Positions 1 through 7,240 are shown, counted from the first letter of the stretch. The stretch: 11,448 nt of DNA from an uncultured Eubacteriales bacterium (GCA_902775835.1 CACYNZ010000092.1:1-11448); one strand, 5' to 3'. Notes: generated by a model from the sequence alone, not told the origin. A program made the numbers and translations.

Positions 1-158
1 TGCATGGCTGCAAAGCCATTTCCGATTAATGCAGATAACAATTTAATACCTGTGAATCTGCTCTAAGGAAAAGTGTCTGCCGTTGATATAGCATTAACAT
101 AAGTTTGCCTGTTCATGTTGGCTGACAATGAATAAAGAGAAACGGAGAGAGAACGATC

Positions 159-809
159 ATGACAGACTTGAAGAGATCGATAAGAAGTGACAATCCCCTG
201 AATGGAAAGCATATCGTATTCCTCGGCAGTTCTGTGACTTACGGAGCAGCTTCGAATGGGGTCTCATTTGTAGATTTCCTGGCGGAGACGACAGGCTGCA
301 GGGTGACGAAGGAGGCAGTTTCGGGGACGACGCTGGTGGATGATGCGCCGGATTCCTATATCTGTAGGATGAAGAAGCTGAATCCGGAGATGAAGGTGGA
401 TCTGTTCGTGTGCCAGCTCTCGACAAATGATGCCACCCAGATGAAAGAGATGGGAGAGGTTTGCCGCTCGTATGACTTGGATGATTTTGATACGCTGACG
501 GTTGCAGGTGCCATCGAGTATATCATTGCCTATGCAAGGAAAACGTGGAATTGCCCTGTGGCGTTCTATACAAGTCCCAGATACGACAGTGCGCAGTACG
601 CTGCCATGGTCGGACTATTGCAGACCATCCAGCGTAAGTGGAACATTGCACTGATCGATCTGTGGAATGATGCGGTTTTCAATGATATCACAACCGAGCA
701 GAGGGGCCGGTACATGGCGGATCCGATTCATCCGACCAGGGAGGGATATCTTAGGTGGTGGACACCATATCTGGAAAGAGAGATATGCAGGTTGATGGGC
801 GTCCGCTGA
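159..809 (+). CDS. SGNH/GDSL-family hydrolase
   Basis: A 216-residue single-domain esterase/lipase-type hydrolase with no signal peptide, so probably cytoplasmic. Block I is GSSVT at residues 23-27, with Ser25 as the likely nucleophile. Gly56 fits block II. Block III is STND at 88-91, with Asn90 as the oxyanion residue. Block V is DPIHP at 188-192, giving the Asp188/His191 pair. The length is normal for small SGNH hydrolases. These enzymes remove acyl or acetyl groups from sugars, lipids or peptidoglycan, and the substrate cannot be told here. ATG at 159 is preceded by GGAGAG at a usable distance. The gene stands alone, 55 bp from the convergent end of the LanC-like gene. No clear terminator or sigma-A promoter was seen around it. 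Confidence 0.9.
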   Translation: MTDLKRSIRSDNPLNGKHIVFLGSSVTYGAASNGVSFVDFLAETTGCRVTKEAVSGTTLVDDAPDSYICRMKKLNPEMKVDLFVCQLSTNDATQMKEMGEVCRSYDLDDFDTLTVAGAIEYIIAYARKTWNCPVAFYTSPRYDSAQYAAMVGLLQTIQRKWNIALIDLWNDAVFNDITTEQRGRYMADPIHPTREGYLRWWTPYLEREICRLMGVR

Positions 810-864
810 TCCTGAACAGGCAAAGTGAAACCTGACAGGAGCAGCATGCAATGAGTGCCGCAGC

Positions 865-2400
865 TTACAGCGTACCCGGAAATGGATCATCGATCGACCT
901 GGGTGCGTAGAAGGCACCATTCATGACACCGGCGAGTTCCAGCAGCATGCTTCCGATTCCGGCAGCGCCGTCGTAGTAACCGATCGGGGCGGTTACATGG
1001 GAGGGGCTGACACGGTCAAACGCCATATACCAGGATGCGGTGACGAAGCCAAAATGAGTTTGCCTGGCTTCTTCCTGAGATTCCTGCACTGCCTCTTGTA
1101 CAGATTGAGTGTCCAGCCCATCAGCCAGTTCACCGGGGTACAGAGATTCCGCCCGGCCGCCGCTGAGTGCGGACTGCTGGGTTCTCTGGGCGCTGCCATA
1201 AAGAACCCGGCCACAGCGTTTTGCGTAGGACAGCCATTTGGAATCCTTTGTTGCTGTATACATGCTGAGAAACAGGTTCAGAATGCCGGCTGTCCCGCAG
1301 CAGAAGCAGTGAATATACCAGAAACCGCGGGAATGGATTTCCGGAGCACCGGCTTTGACCACGCCTTCCGCAAGCTTCTCCGCCCAGGCGAGGTCAGCTG
1401 AGTGATTCCGCACCAGGTAACGCTTGTAATAATACCGGGCGGTGCCTGCCGGACCATGACAATAACTCAGGTAGAACAGATTCTTTCGGTATGGCAGTGC
1501 ATGGGGCAGCAGTGCGGCTTTCCCATCCGGGCTTTTAACAGCGACTGCTTTCAGATATTCCGGAATTCCCTCCTCAGCCTTCAAAAAAGCAGGATCTCCG
1601 GAGACCTCATATAGCCGAAGCAGAAGAAAACCGATGCCGGCTGTTCCCATCGGGAAGTTCGGATCCCGATAATCCTGAGGATAGCCGAAGAATGCCGGAT
1701 CCACTGCGCGATAGCAGACACCGCCCTCGGGCTGCTTTTCTGCACGATCGAGGTAGGATCGGCCTGCCTGGATGGCGAACTCTCTGAGATCAGAGCGGTG
1801 CAGCTGTTCAGAGGCCTGAAGCAGAAACAGGATCGTCCCACCATCCCCGACAATTCCCGGATAGCTGCTCCAGAGTCTGTCAGGCGTACCGGGGTCTTTG
1901 GAAAAGGCGGCATCTGCCATGATGGCATCGGCAACTTCATGAACAACGCGGAGCTCATCCATACGGGACCGGGCATCCGGGTCAGCGGATGCGGCTTCCA
2001 GGAGTGCGCTGGCGGCGCCTGCCCACCCGGTTGTGTAAGCCCAGGGAGAGAAGCATTTCGACAAAGTTCTTTTATGATCCCAGCGCCATATGATGTAATG
2101 AGCAGCACTCAGGCTGTCTCTTTTGTAGAGTCCCATGCCATCTCTGGCATATGAAGAATCGGTTTTCTGAAGAGTCTGGTCCAGCTGAAGGAAAAAATGG
2201 ATGATTCCCGCGCTTCCTGTATAGAGCGAGATTTCGTCGTTCCAGACTGCCTTTCCGCTCCAGGCGTCTGCGACATCCCAGACAAGGCCGTGAGGTGTTT
2301 CTTTGCGCTTCGACTGGATGTAGTTGGCAGCTTCTGCAGCAATTCGGATGTAATCATCGCTGGAGGGCTCGTCAAACAGGGCATGTGATCGGAAGTCCAT
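865..2400 (-). CDS. Free-standing LanC-like protein with a Cys-Cys-Cys zinc site
   Basis: A 511-residue protein of the lanthionine cyclase (LanC) alpha/alpha-toroid fold. Seven Gly-rich turns mark the seven inner helices: GSAG (62-65), GWAG (125-128), GDGG (185-188), GTAG (252-255), HGPAG (315-319), CGTAG (368-372) and DGAAG (477-481). Putative zinc ligands are Cys314 (YCHG) and the pair Cys367-Cys368 (FCCG). Classical LanC has Cys-His in the last pair; Cys-Cys is known from the 'CCG' class II lanthipeptide synthetases. The catalytic His expected just before the fourth GxxG appears to be Met251 by hand alignment. A hydrophilic Gln/Glu/Ser-rich insert (about 402-447) separates the last two repeats. 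The ATG at 2400 is one base after the stop of the binding-protein gene, with GAGG in the 3' end of that gene. An in-frame extension upstream lies wholly inside that gene and was not used. The fold is confident; the reaction is unknown. Confidence 0.88.
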   Translation of the reverse strand: MDFRSHALFDEPSSDDYIRIAAEAANYIQSKRKETPHGLVWDVADAWSGKAVWNDEISLYTGSAGIIHFFLQLDQTLQKTDSSYARDGMGLYKRDSLSAAHYIIWRWDHKRTLSKCFSPWAYTTGWAGAASALLEAASADPDARSRMDELRVVHEVADAIMADAAFSKDPGTPDRLWSSYPGIVGDGGTILFLLQASEQLHRSDLREFAIQAGRSYLDRAEKQPEGGVCYRAVDPAFFGYPQDYRDPNFPMGTAGIGFLLLRLYEVSGDPAFLKAEEGIPEYLKAVAVKSPDGKAALLPHALPYRKNLFYLSYCHGPAGTARYYYKRYLVRNHSADLAWAEKLAEGVVKAGAPEIHSRGFWYIHCFCCGTAGILNLFLSMYTATKDSKWLSYAKRCGRVLYGSAQRTQQSALSGGRAESLYPGELADGLDTQSVQEAVQESQEEARQTHFGFVTASWYMAFDRVSPSHVTAPIGYYDGAAGIGSMLLELAGVMNGAFYAPRSIDDPFPGTL

Positions 2401-2401
2401 A

Positions 2402-3526
2402 TTATTCAGCCTCAGTCTCCGTAAAGGTTTCTGTTTCCGAACCAGCGGTGGAGTTTGTATGCTCCGGAACAGTATCCTCTTCTGAGAATGTATCGGTGGA
2501 AGGATCACAGCTCATAGATTCAGGAACTCCGTCAAGCTCGGGGAAGATCTTTTCGGTAAACTGTTTCTCATCGAGCTTATTGTTGATATCACCACTTTTC
2601 TGGAGGTCAGAGAACGCATTCGAGAAGGTATCCCTTGCTTTCGAGACTGAAGGGTTGAAATTCAGGGATTTGATGACCGCAACATTGTCTTCCAGAGTGC
2701 CGGATACATAGCCGGCATCGAGCTGGATTTTCGCGGCCTTTTCCGGGTCGGCTTCAACGAATGCTGCTCCTTTCTGGACAGCGCGTGCGAATGCAGCGGC
2801 ACCTTCAGGATTGTTCTCAATCATGTCCTGTGTCACAAGCGCCATGCAGCAATACTCATCCTTGAATTTTTCATCAGTCCCTGTATCGAGCAGCTTGACA
2901 ACATCATAGTTTTGCTCTGTCATGTACCCCATGGGTTCGTGCACGCCAATGGCATCAACGGCGCCATTATCCAGTGCAAGCGGAAGATCTGCCATGTCAT
3001 AAGCGACAAATTTGACATCGGCATTGGGCTCGTTAACCTGGAACCCGAGATCCTGCAGCTTTCTCTTCAGATTCAGTGTGCTGGAGTCTGACAGCGTTGG
3101 AACGCCGATTGTTTTTCCCTTCAGATCTTCGAGACTGGATATGCCGGAGCCTGCCTTGGCGAAGAACTTGGTGCAGCCGGTATGAACGCCGGTCACGAAG
3201 GAGACTGGAAGACCATTGCTGATCGGTGTGATAAAGTTGCATGCCAGGCCGAAAGCCGCATCGATTTTTCCCGCCGTGATCAGATTCACGGTTTCGGAGG
3301 AGGCAGCAGATGTCACCTCCGCCTTCTGTCCGATCTTTCCCAGCTCATCGTCGAAATATCCATTTTCTGCGGCAATCTGCATGGCGATTCCGCAGACAGT
3401 ATTTTTGCTGACCTGGATTCGTACGGTCTGGCCATCTGCCCACGCCGTATCTCCATATGCCGATATGATCAATGTGATGGAAAGTGCTCCGATTGCCAGT
3501 TTTTGCCTCCACGCGAAATGATTCAT
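2402..3526 (-). CDS. NitT/TauT-type ABC transporter substrate-binding protein, secreted
   Basis: A 374-residue periplasmic-binding-type II protein of the nitrate/sulfonate/NMT1-like group. It has an N-terminal signal peptide (basic WRQK, hydrophobic core about 11-24) and the family signature SLEDLKGKTIGVP at 131-143. It would capture a small solute outside the cell for the permease and ATPase encoded just upstream. The ligand is not readable: sulfonates, aromatic acids and thiamine-precursor pyrimidines are all carried by relatives. Firmicute members are usually lipoproteins, but here the lipobox position reads I-S-A-Tyr24-G. A type I signal-peptidase site, A28-W-A30, is the apparent alternative. 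It has six cysteines (45, 96, 118, 226, 227, 340), many for an exported protein. Residues 341-374 form a Ser/Thr/Glu-rich tail beyond the globular domain. An excellent AAGGAGG lies 7 bases before the ATG. A 76-bp gap follows the ATPase gene. Confidence 0.92.
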   Translation of the reverse strand: MNHFAWRQKLAIGALSITLIISAYGDTAWADGQTVRIQVSKNTVCGIAMQIAAENGYFDDELGKIGQKAEVTSAASSETVNLITAGKIDAAFGLACNFITPISNGLPVSFVTGVHTGCTKFFAKAGSGISSLEDLKGKTIGVPTLSDSSTLNLKRKLQDLGFQVNEPNADVKFVAYDMADLPLALDNGAVDAIGVHEPMGYMTEQNYDVVKLLDTGTDEKFKDEYCCMALVTQDMIENNPEGAAAFARAVQKGAAFVEADPEKAAKIQLDAGYVSGTLEDNVAVIKSLNFNPSVSKARDTFSNAFSDLQKSGDINNKLDEKQFTEKIFPELDGVPESMSCDPSTDTFSEEDTVPEHTNSTAGSETETFTETEAE

Positions 3527-3602
3527 AGCTCTCCTCCTTGGTTTTGCTTTCTGTTATTGTTCTGGAAAATTCCACATGGGAATGTCCGGAAGTAACCTGG
3601 AT

Positions 3603-4403
3603 TTATATGTAGAAGTCCGGTTCTGCGCTCTGTCCTGCAAAATTCAGGATTTCGAGAATCTTTTTCCGGTAGAGGAAAAAATCCTCCTGGCCGCGGACAC
3701 GGGGACGAGGCAGGTGAATATCGATGATCTGATTCACTCGTGAGGGGCGGGAGGTCATAACGACAACCCGGTCTGACATATGAATCGCTTCGTCTACGTC
3801 ATGAGTTACCATCAGCATGGTCATCTTGTGACGCTGCCAGATTTTCAGGATTTCATCCTGCATGTTCATCCGGGTGAAGGCATCCAGTGCGCCCAGCGGC
3901 TCGTCAAGCAAGAGGACTTTCGGTCTTCCGACCAGTGCTCTTGCGAGGGCTGCCCGCTGGCACATCCCTCCGGAAAGCTGGTGTGGAAAAGATTTTTCGA
4001 AGCCTTTCAATCCGACCAGGTCGATAAAATGCTGCACCTGATCTTTTTCTTTCCGGTAGACACCTCGGGCTTTCAGCCCAAACGCGATGTTGTCGTAGAC
4101 GTTCAGCCATGGGAAAAGGTTTGCGTGTTGAAATGCATATCCTCGGTCTGCGCCTGGTCCGGTGATTTCAGTTCCGTCCAGAAGGATGGTTCCGCTGTTT
4201 TGTCTGTTCAGACCGGCAATTGCACGCAGAAGCGTCGTTTTTCCACATCCGGAAGGGCCGATCAGGCTGACAAATTCGCCTGGCATGATCGTCAGGGTGA
4301 CTTCACCCAGGGCATGCAGAATTGTGCCATCGATATTACGGAAATCTTTTTTGACATGCTGGATTTCGATTTTTCCAGTTGTAACCTGGCTGCCTGTTAC
4401 CAT
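3603..4403 (-). CDS. NitT/TauT-type ABC transporter ATP-binding protein
   Basis: A 266-residue cytoplasmic nucleotide-binding subunit that powers import with the adjacent permease. Motifs in order: Walker A GPSGCGKTT (49-57), Q-loop FQHANLFPW (Gln92), signature LSGGM (143-147), Walker B VLLLDEP (163-169), D-loop about 170-173 and switch His201 (THDVDEA). The length and the FPW Q-loop fit the SsuB/TauB/NrtD group. The residue after the signature is Cys148 (LSGGMCQR), where relatives usually have Gln. The start was set at ATG 4403: AAAGGAG lies 7 bases upstream, homology begins soon after, and the gene overlaps the permease stop by 7 bases (ATGGTAA). That overlap implies translational coupling. 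A longer in-frame reading lies inside the permease gene and was rejected. Confidence 0.95.
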   Translation of the reverse strand: MVTGSQVTTGKIEIQHVKKDFRNIDGTILHALGEVTLTIMPGEFVSLIGPSGCGKTTLLRAIAGLNRQNSGTILLDGTEITGPGADRGYAFQHANLFPWLNVYDNIAFGLKARGVYRKEKDQVQHFIDLVGLKGFEKSFPHQLSGGMCQRAALARALVGRPKVLLLDEPLGALDAFTRMNMQDEILKIWQRHKMTMLMVTHDVDEAIHMSDRVVVMTSRPSRVNQIIDIHLPRPRVRGQEDFFLYRKKILEILNFAGQSAEPDFYI

Positions 4404-5395
4404 TTGATGACTCCTTTCTGCCAGACGAGTAAGTGATCTTTGAGGCGGAAGACCATCGTCAGAACAAAGGCACAGATCACAGCCATCAGGATGAGACCGG
4501 CATAGACGTTCGAATAGAGCATCATACTTTTCTGCCAGTCCAGATACCAGCCAAGACCGGACTCTGCTCCGAGAAGCTCCGCTGTGACAAGCGTGGTAAA
4601 GGAACCGCAGGTTGCATAGAAGACGCCCAGAAAGATGCTGGGCATCGCAGCCGGGACGCCGACACGGAAAATCTGAGTCCATTTTCCAGCTCCGAGCGTC
4701 TGGGAAACCTCAAAGTAGGCGTTCTGTACGTTGGCAATTCCGCTGCTGGTCATCAGCGTGATTGGAAACCAAACCGCAAGGGCTACCATGAAGACTGCAG
4801 CCTGATATGTAGTGGTGAATAATGAAAGTACGAGTGGCGACCAGGAAGTTGCGGGAATCGGACCGATGAATTTCATGAAGGGCTGGATCCAGTAAGCGGC
4901 TTTCTTACTGAAACCGATCAAAACCCCTGTAAAAAAGCCAAGTGCTCCGCCGATCAGAAAACCGATGATCAGGAGCTGACCCGACGACAGAACACATGTC
5001 AGGAGCAGTTTCCAGTCTGTCGGATAGACTTCGATGATACGGTCGAGGGAAGGGAAGAAAAGCACCGGAAGCAGGGCATATTTGGATACGATCAGGTTGA
5101 TCCCGCAGATAAAAAGAGAAAGGCCGCAAAGAAAAGGACCACGTGAGACCAGCCGTGTGTCTGCTTTTTTCCAGAAGAAAGATAGTAGAAACAAAACAGT
5201 ATATATAACCAGAATCGTCGAGACAAGGTATTGGAAATAGGGTTTCCCTGCTGCAACCTGTCTGGGAGATTCCGGGATTGCGATATCCAGAATCAGCGTC
5301 AGGATGAGCGCTGGATACGGGAGCAGTTTCTGGACCAGATTCTTGCGATTTTTCATAGGATGGACGCTTTCTATAGAAGGAAAGGGCTGAAACAT
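4397..5395 (-). CDS. NitT/TauT-type ABC transporter permease
   Basis: A 332-residue integral membrane subunit of a binding-protein-dependent importer. The cytoplasmic coupling (EAA) loop is at 229-249 (E-V-S-Q-T-L-G-A-G-K-W then VPAAMPS), typical of SsuC/TauC/NrtB-type permeases. Hydrophobic segments include about 24-40, 56-75, 86-103, 131-160, 187-215, 253-272 and 297-315. Relatives are usually about 250-270 residues long, so the first two segments look like an N-terminal extension. The ATG at 5395 is the first start after an in-frame stop and has only a weak ribosome site. ATG at 5356 (residue 14) is the alternative, also with a weak site. The gene begins 28 bases after the PLP-enzyme stop, so coupled translation is plausible. 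It overlaps the ATPase start at its 3' end. Confidence 0.93.
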   Translation of the reverse strand: MFQPFPSIESVHPMKNRKNLVQKLLPYPALILTLILDIAIPESPRQVAAGKPYFQYLVSTILVIYTVLFLLSFFWKKADTRLVSRGPFLCGLSLFICGINLIVSKYALLPVLFFPSLDRIIEVYPTDWKLLLTCVLSSGQLLIIGFLIGGALGFFTGVLIGFSKKAAYWIQPFMKFIGPIPATSWSPLVLSLFTTTYQAAVFMVALAVWFPITLMTSSGIANVQNAYFEVSQTLGAGKWTQIFRVGVPAAMPSIFLGVFYATCGSFTTLVTAELLGAESGLGWYLDWQKSMMLYSNVYAGLILMAVICAFVLTMVFRLKDHLLVWQKGVIKW

Positions 5396-5423
5396 CGGCT
5401 TTTGTCACTCGTCTTTATGTTTG

Positions 5424-6410
5424 TCAGCGATATAGGTTGGTCGAGAGATACTTGAAGGCATTGTCTGCACATATTGCAACGATTGTTTTTTCGGCTGCTT
5501 CAGGACGCTGTGCGATTTTAAGTGCGCCTAGAACAGCGGCAGCAGAAGACTGTCCCAGAAAGATACCATCACTCTTGACGAGTTCTCGGCCTGTCTCATA
5601 GGCTTCGTCCGCATTCAGATCCAGGTACTCATCACATTTGAAGCTGTAGTTTCGTATAAAATATGGAATTCGCTCTTCTGGAACATGATGGAACTGAAGG
5701 ACACCGTCAATGGTATTCACTTCCGGATGATTCGGGTTTTTCAGGGATTCGTTTGCCGGTTGTGCTCCGACGATTTTGATGTTCGGGTTCATCTCACGAA
5801 GATAACGTCCTGTACCGACAAGCGTTCCTGAGGTTCCGACCAGCATAACGGCGTAATCGACCCTGCCGCCTGTCGCCCGCCAGATCTCAGGGCCAGTTGT
5901 ATGGTAATGAGCCAGAACATTTTCAGGGCTGAGTCCCTGATTTACGAAAAAGTACCCATGAGCATCAGAGTAAGACTGAAGGAGTTCATAGAACTTGCTG
6001 AAGACAAGCCCCTCTGAAGCGATCAGCTCAGGAACGCCGGGGATATCATTAAATTGGAGGAGTTCAACCCCATAAGCTTTCAGAATCAGTGTTCGCTCGG
6101 ATGATACTCCAGGCTGAATGACACAGACGTAGTGATAACCAAGTGCGTTCGCATAGGCAGCAAGTGCGATTCCAGTATTGCCACTGGAAAAATCCAGTAT
6201 AGTGTCACCTTTCCTGATCTTTCCAGTCTTTTCTGCGCTTTGAATCATTGCCAATGCAATGCGGTCTTTTACGGATCCGGAAGGGTTAAAGTATTCGAGT
6301 TTTACAAGAATCTGCGCTTTGAGCCCATGCTCTTTCTCAAAATTGGTTAATTCCACCAGAGGGGTATGCCCGACGAACTCTGCAATGGATGAATATACCC
6401 TGTCTTCCAT
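5424..6410 (-). CDS. Cysteine synthase-family PLP-dependent enzyme
   Basis: A 328-residue fold-type II PLP enzyme of the cysteine synthase/cystathionine beta-synthase family. It is expected to replace the beta-substituent of a serine derivative, or of cysteine, with a thiol or other nucleophile. PLP Lys is Lys48 in SVKDR (46-50). The substrate loop SSGNTG is at 75-80, the phosphate-binding GTSGT at 192-196, and the Ser near the pyridine nitrogen lies in GQSS (286-289). That last motif continues AAA rather than the common GAA. The length fits simple O-acetylserine sulfhydrylases, with no CBS regulatory domain. Substrate is not assignable: cysteine synthase, free-lanthionine/H2S-forming synthase and diaminopropionate-type synthase all share these motifs. 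ATG 6410 has TAGGAG 8 bases upstream. It is the first gene of the leftward operon, just downstream of a dyad-bearing promoter. Confidence 0.93.
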   Translation of the reverse strand: MEDRVYSSIAEFVGHTPLVELTNFEKEHGLKAQILVKLEYFNPSGSVKDRIALAMIQSAEKTGKIRKGDTILDFSSGNTGIALAAYANALGYHYVCVIQPGVSSERTLILKAYGVELLQFNDIPGVPELIASEGLVFSKFYELLQSYSDAHGYFFVNQGLSPENVLAHYHTTGPEIWRATGGRVDYAVMLVGTSGTLVGTGRYLREMNPNIKIVGAQPANESLKNPNHPEVNTIDGVLQFHHVPEERIPYFIRNYSFKCDEYLDLNADEAYETGRELVKSDGIFLGQSSAAAVLGALKIAQRPEAAEKTIVAICADNAFKYLSTNLYR

Positions 6411-6445
6411 GTCCTGACTCCTATTGATGTTTTTAAAATGAACTA

Positions 6446-6478
6446 AATATATAAGACATATATATCTTATATATTATA
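6446..6478 (-). promoter_or_regulatory. Promoter -10 with overlapping operator-like dyad for the leftward operon
   Basis: On the minus strand a consensus TATAAT lies at 6478-6473. Its proximal bases fall inside a perfect inverted repeat of 11-bp arms, AATATATAAGA at 6446-6456 and TCTTATATATT at 6465-6475, with an 8-base spacer. Transcription from this -10 would start near 6466, giving a leader of about 55 bases to the ATG at 6410. No good -35 was found at 16-18 bases. A dyad over the -10 and start site is where a repressor would act, but the regulator is not identifiable. AT-richness makes chance symmetry easier, so it is held with moderate confidence. Confidence 0.5.
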
Positions 6479-6585
6479 TGTAATATTGATTTAGCGTGAT
6501 AGTAGCGCAATGCGGGAGAGATGTCAATAGTATTTGGATCGAAAAAGTAGGTTATTTAAAAATGAGAATAATTACTAAAATGCTA

Positions 6586-6614
6586 TTGTGAATGATTCTG
6601 TTCAGTGATACGAT
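6586..6614 (+). promoter_or_regulatory. Possible sigma-A promoter of the EamA gene
   Basis: TTGTGA (6586-6591) and TACGAT (6609-6614) are separated by 17 bases, each matching 4 of 6 consensus positions. It lies 55 bases before the EamA start. It is the only reasonable rightward pair seen in the 259-bp intergenic region 6411-6669, which otherwise holds only the leftward promoter and dyad. Confidence 0.35.
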
Positions 6615-6669
6615 ATGACTATGGATAAAACTGAAGAGGGAATTCTATCAGAGAAATGGAGGGAGTTGT

Positions 6670-7086
6670 ATGTGGCTGTTATTTGCGATTGGCTCGGCTG
6701 TTTTTGCGGCACTGACATCGATTCTGGCAAAGGTTGGAATCGAGGGCGTGAACTCGAATCTGGCGACGGCGATCCGTACCTTTGTTGTGCTGGCGATGGC
6801 GTGGGGGATGGTATTCCTGACGCATGCAGAAAGCGGGCTTTCAAGTATCGGAAAGAAGAGCTGGCTGTTTTTAATTCTGTCGGGACTCTGTACCGGTGCT
6901 TCATGGCTCTGCTATTACCGGGCGCTTCAGGTTGGGGAGGCCTCGAAGGTCGTGCCGGTCGACAAGATGAGCACCGTGCTGACGTTGATTCTGGCGTTTA
7001 TCTTCCTGCATGAGACGATCAATGCCAAATCGATCATCGGGATGCTTCTGCTTACGGCGGGAACCCTGGTTATGGTCATTTCCTAA
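6670..7086 (+). CDS. Half-size EamA/DMT-family membrane transporter
   Basis: A 138-residue membrane protein with one EamA domain and about five transmembrane helices (2-20, 33-51, 65-84, 98-114, 120-137). Typical features are the small-residue N-terminal helix, the ALQVGEASKVVPVDK stretch (85-99) before helix 4, and LHETIN (113-118) before the last helix. Most DMT exporters carry two such domains in about 300 residues. Single-domain members of 110-150 residues are a recognised subgroup that presumably dimerises. The substrate is unknown. GGAGGGA lies 5 bases before the ATG. The gene has its own terminator at 7134-7172, so it is probably monocistronic. Confidence 0.88.
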   Translation: MWLLFAIGSAVFAALTSILAKVGIEGVNSNLATAIRTFVVLAMAWGMVFLTHAESGLSSIGKKSWLFLILSGLCTGASWLCYYRALQVGEASKVVPVDKMSTVLTLILAFIFLHETINAKSIIGMLLLTAGTLVMVIS

Positions 7087-7133
7087 GCGAGTCATCAGAT
7101 TGATAGAATGAAGCAGCATTTCTATGACTGAAC

Positions 7134-7172
7134 AGCTGCCGGAACTCTACATGGGTACCGGCAGCTATTTTT
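7134..7172 (+). terminator. Rho-independent terminator after the EamA gene
   Basis: A perfect 9-bp stem, AGCTGCCGG (7134-7142) with CCGGCAGCT (7158-7166), has a 15-base loop and is followed by ATTTTT (7167-7172). It starts 47 bases after the EamA stop. Confidence 0.88.
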
Positions 7173-7240
7173 ATGGAGGCGATCGCTCATCATCGGGTGC
7201 GAAGATCACACTTCGTGCTGTTTATCTGTCCGGAATCGGA

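Noticed and set aside
1..66. Open frame from the window edge to a TAA at 64-66 on the plus strand (21 codons), possibly the tail of a gene.
   Set aside because: Too short to judge, no recognisable motif, and no terminator follows, so it was not called.
2401..2508. An in-frame N-terminal extension of the LanC-like protein starting at 2508.
   Set aside because: It lies entirely within the binding-protein gene; the ATG at 2400 directly follows that gene's stop and has a ribosome site.
865..3526. A complete lantibiotic gene cluster around the LanC-like protein.
   Set aside because: No LanB/LanM-type dehydratase, lanthipeptide precursor, protease or exporter is found in the window, and there is no gene-free space for a precursor next to the LanC-like gene.
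3569..3583. Hairpin ATTCC-N5-GGAAT followed by TTT on the minus strand between the ATPase and binding-protein genes.
   Set aside because: Only a 5-bp AT-containing stem and a short T run; too weak to call an attenuator or terminator, though it might tune expression of the binding protein.
4404..4682. A longer reading of the ABC ATPase starting at 4682.
   Set aside because: The extra 93 residues are out-of-frame permease coding sequence; ATG 4403 has a strong ribosome site and begins at the domain.
6615..7013. A 132-codon plus-strand frame overlapping the EamA gene.
   Set aside because: No ribosome site, Cys- and Gly-rich low-plausibility protein, and it overlaps a clear membrane protein in another frame.
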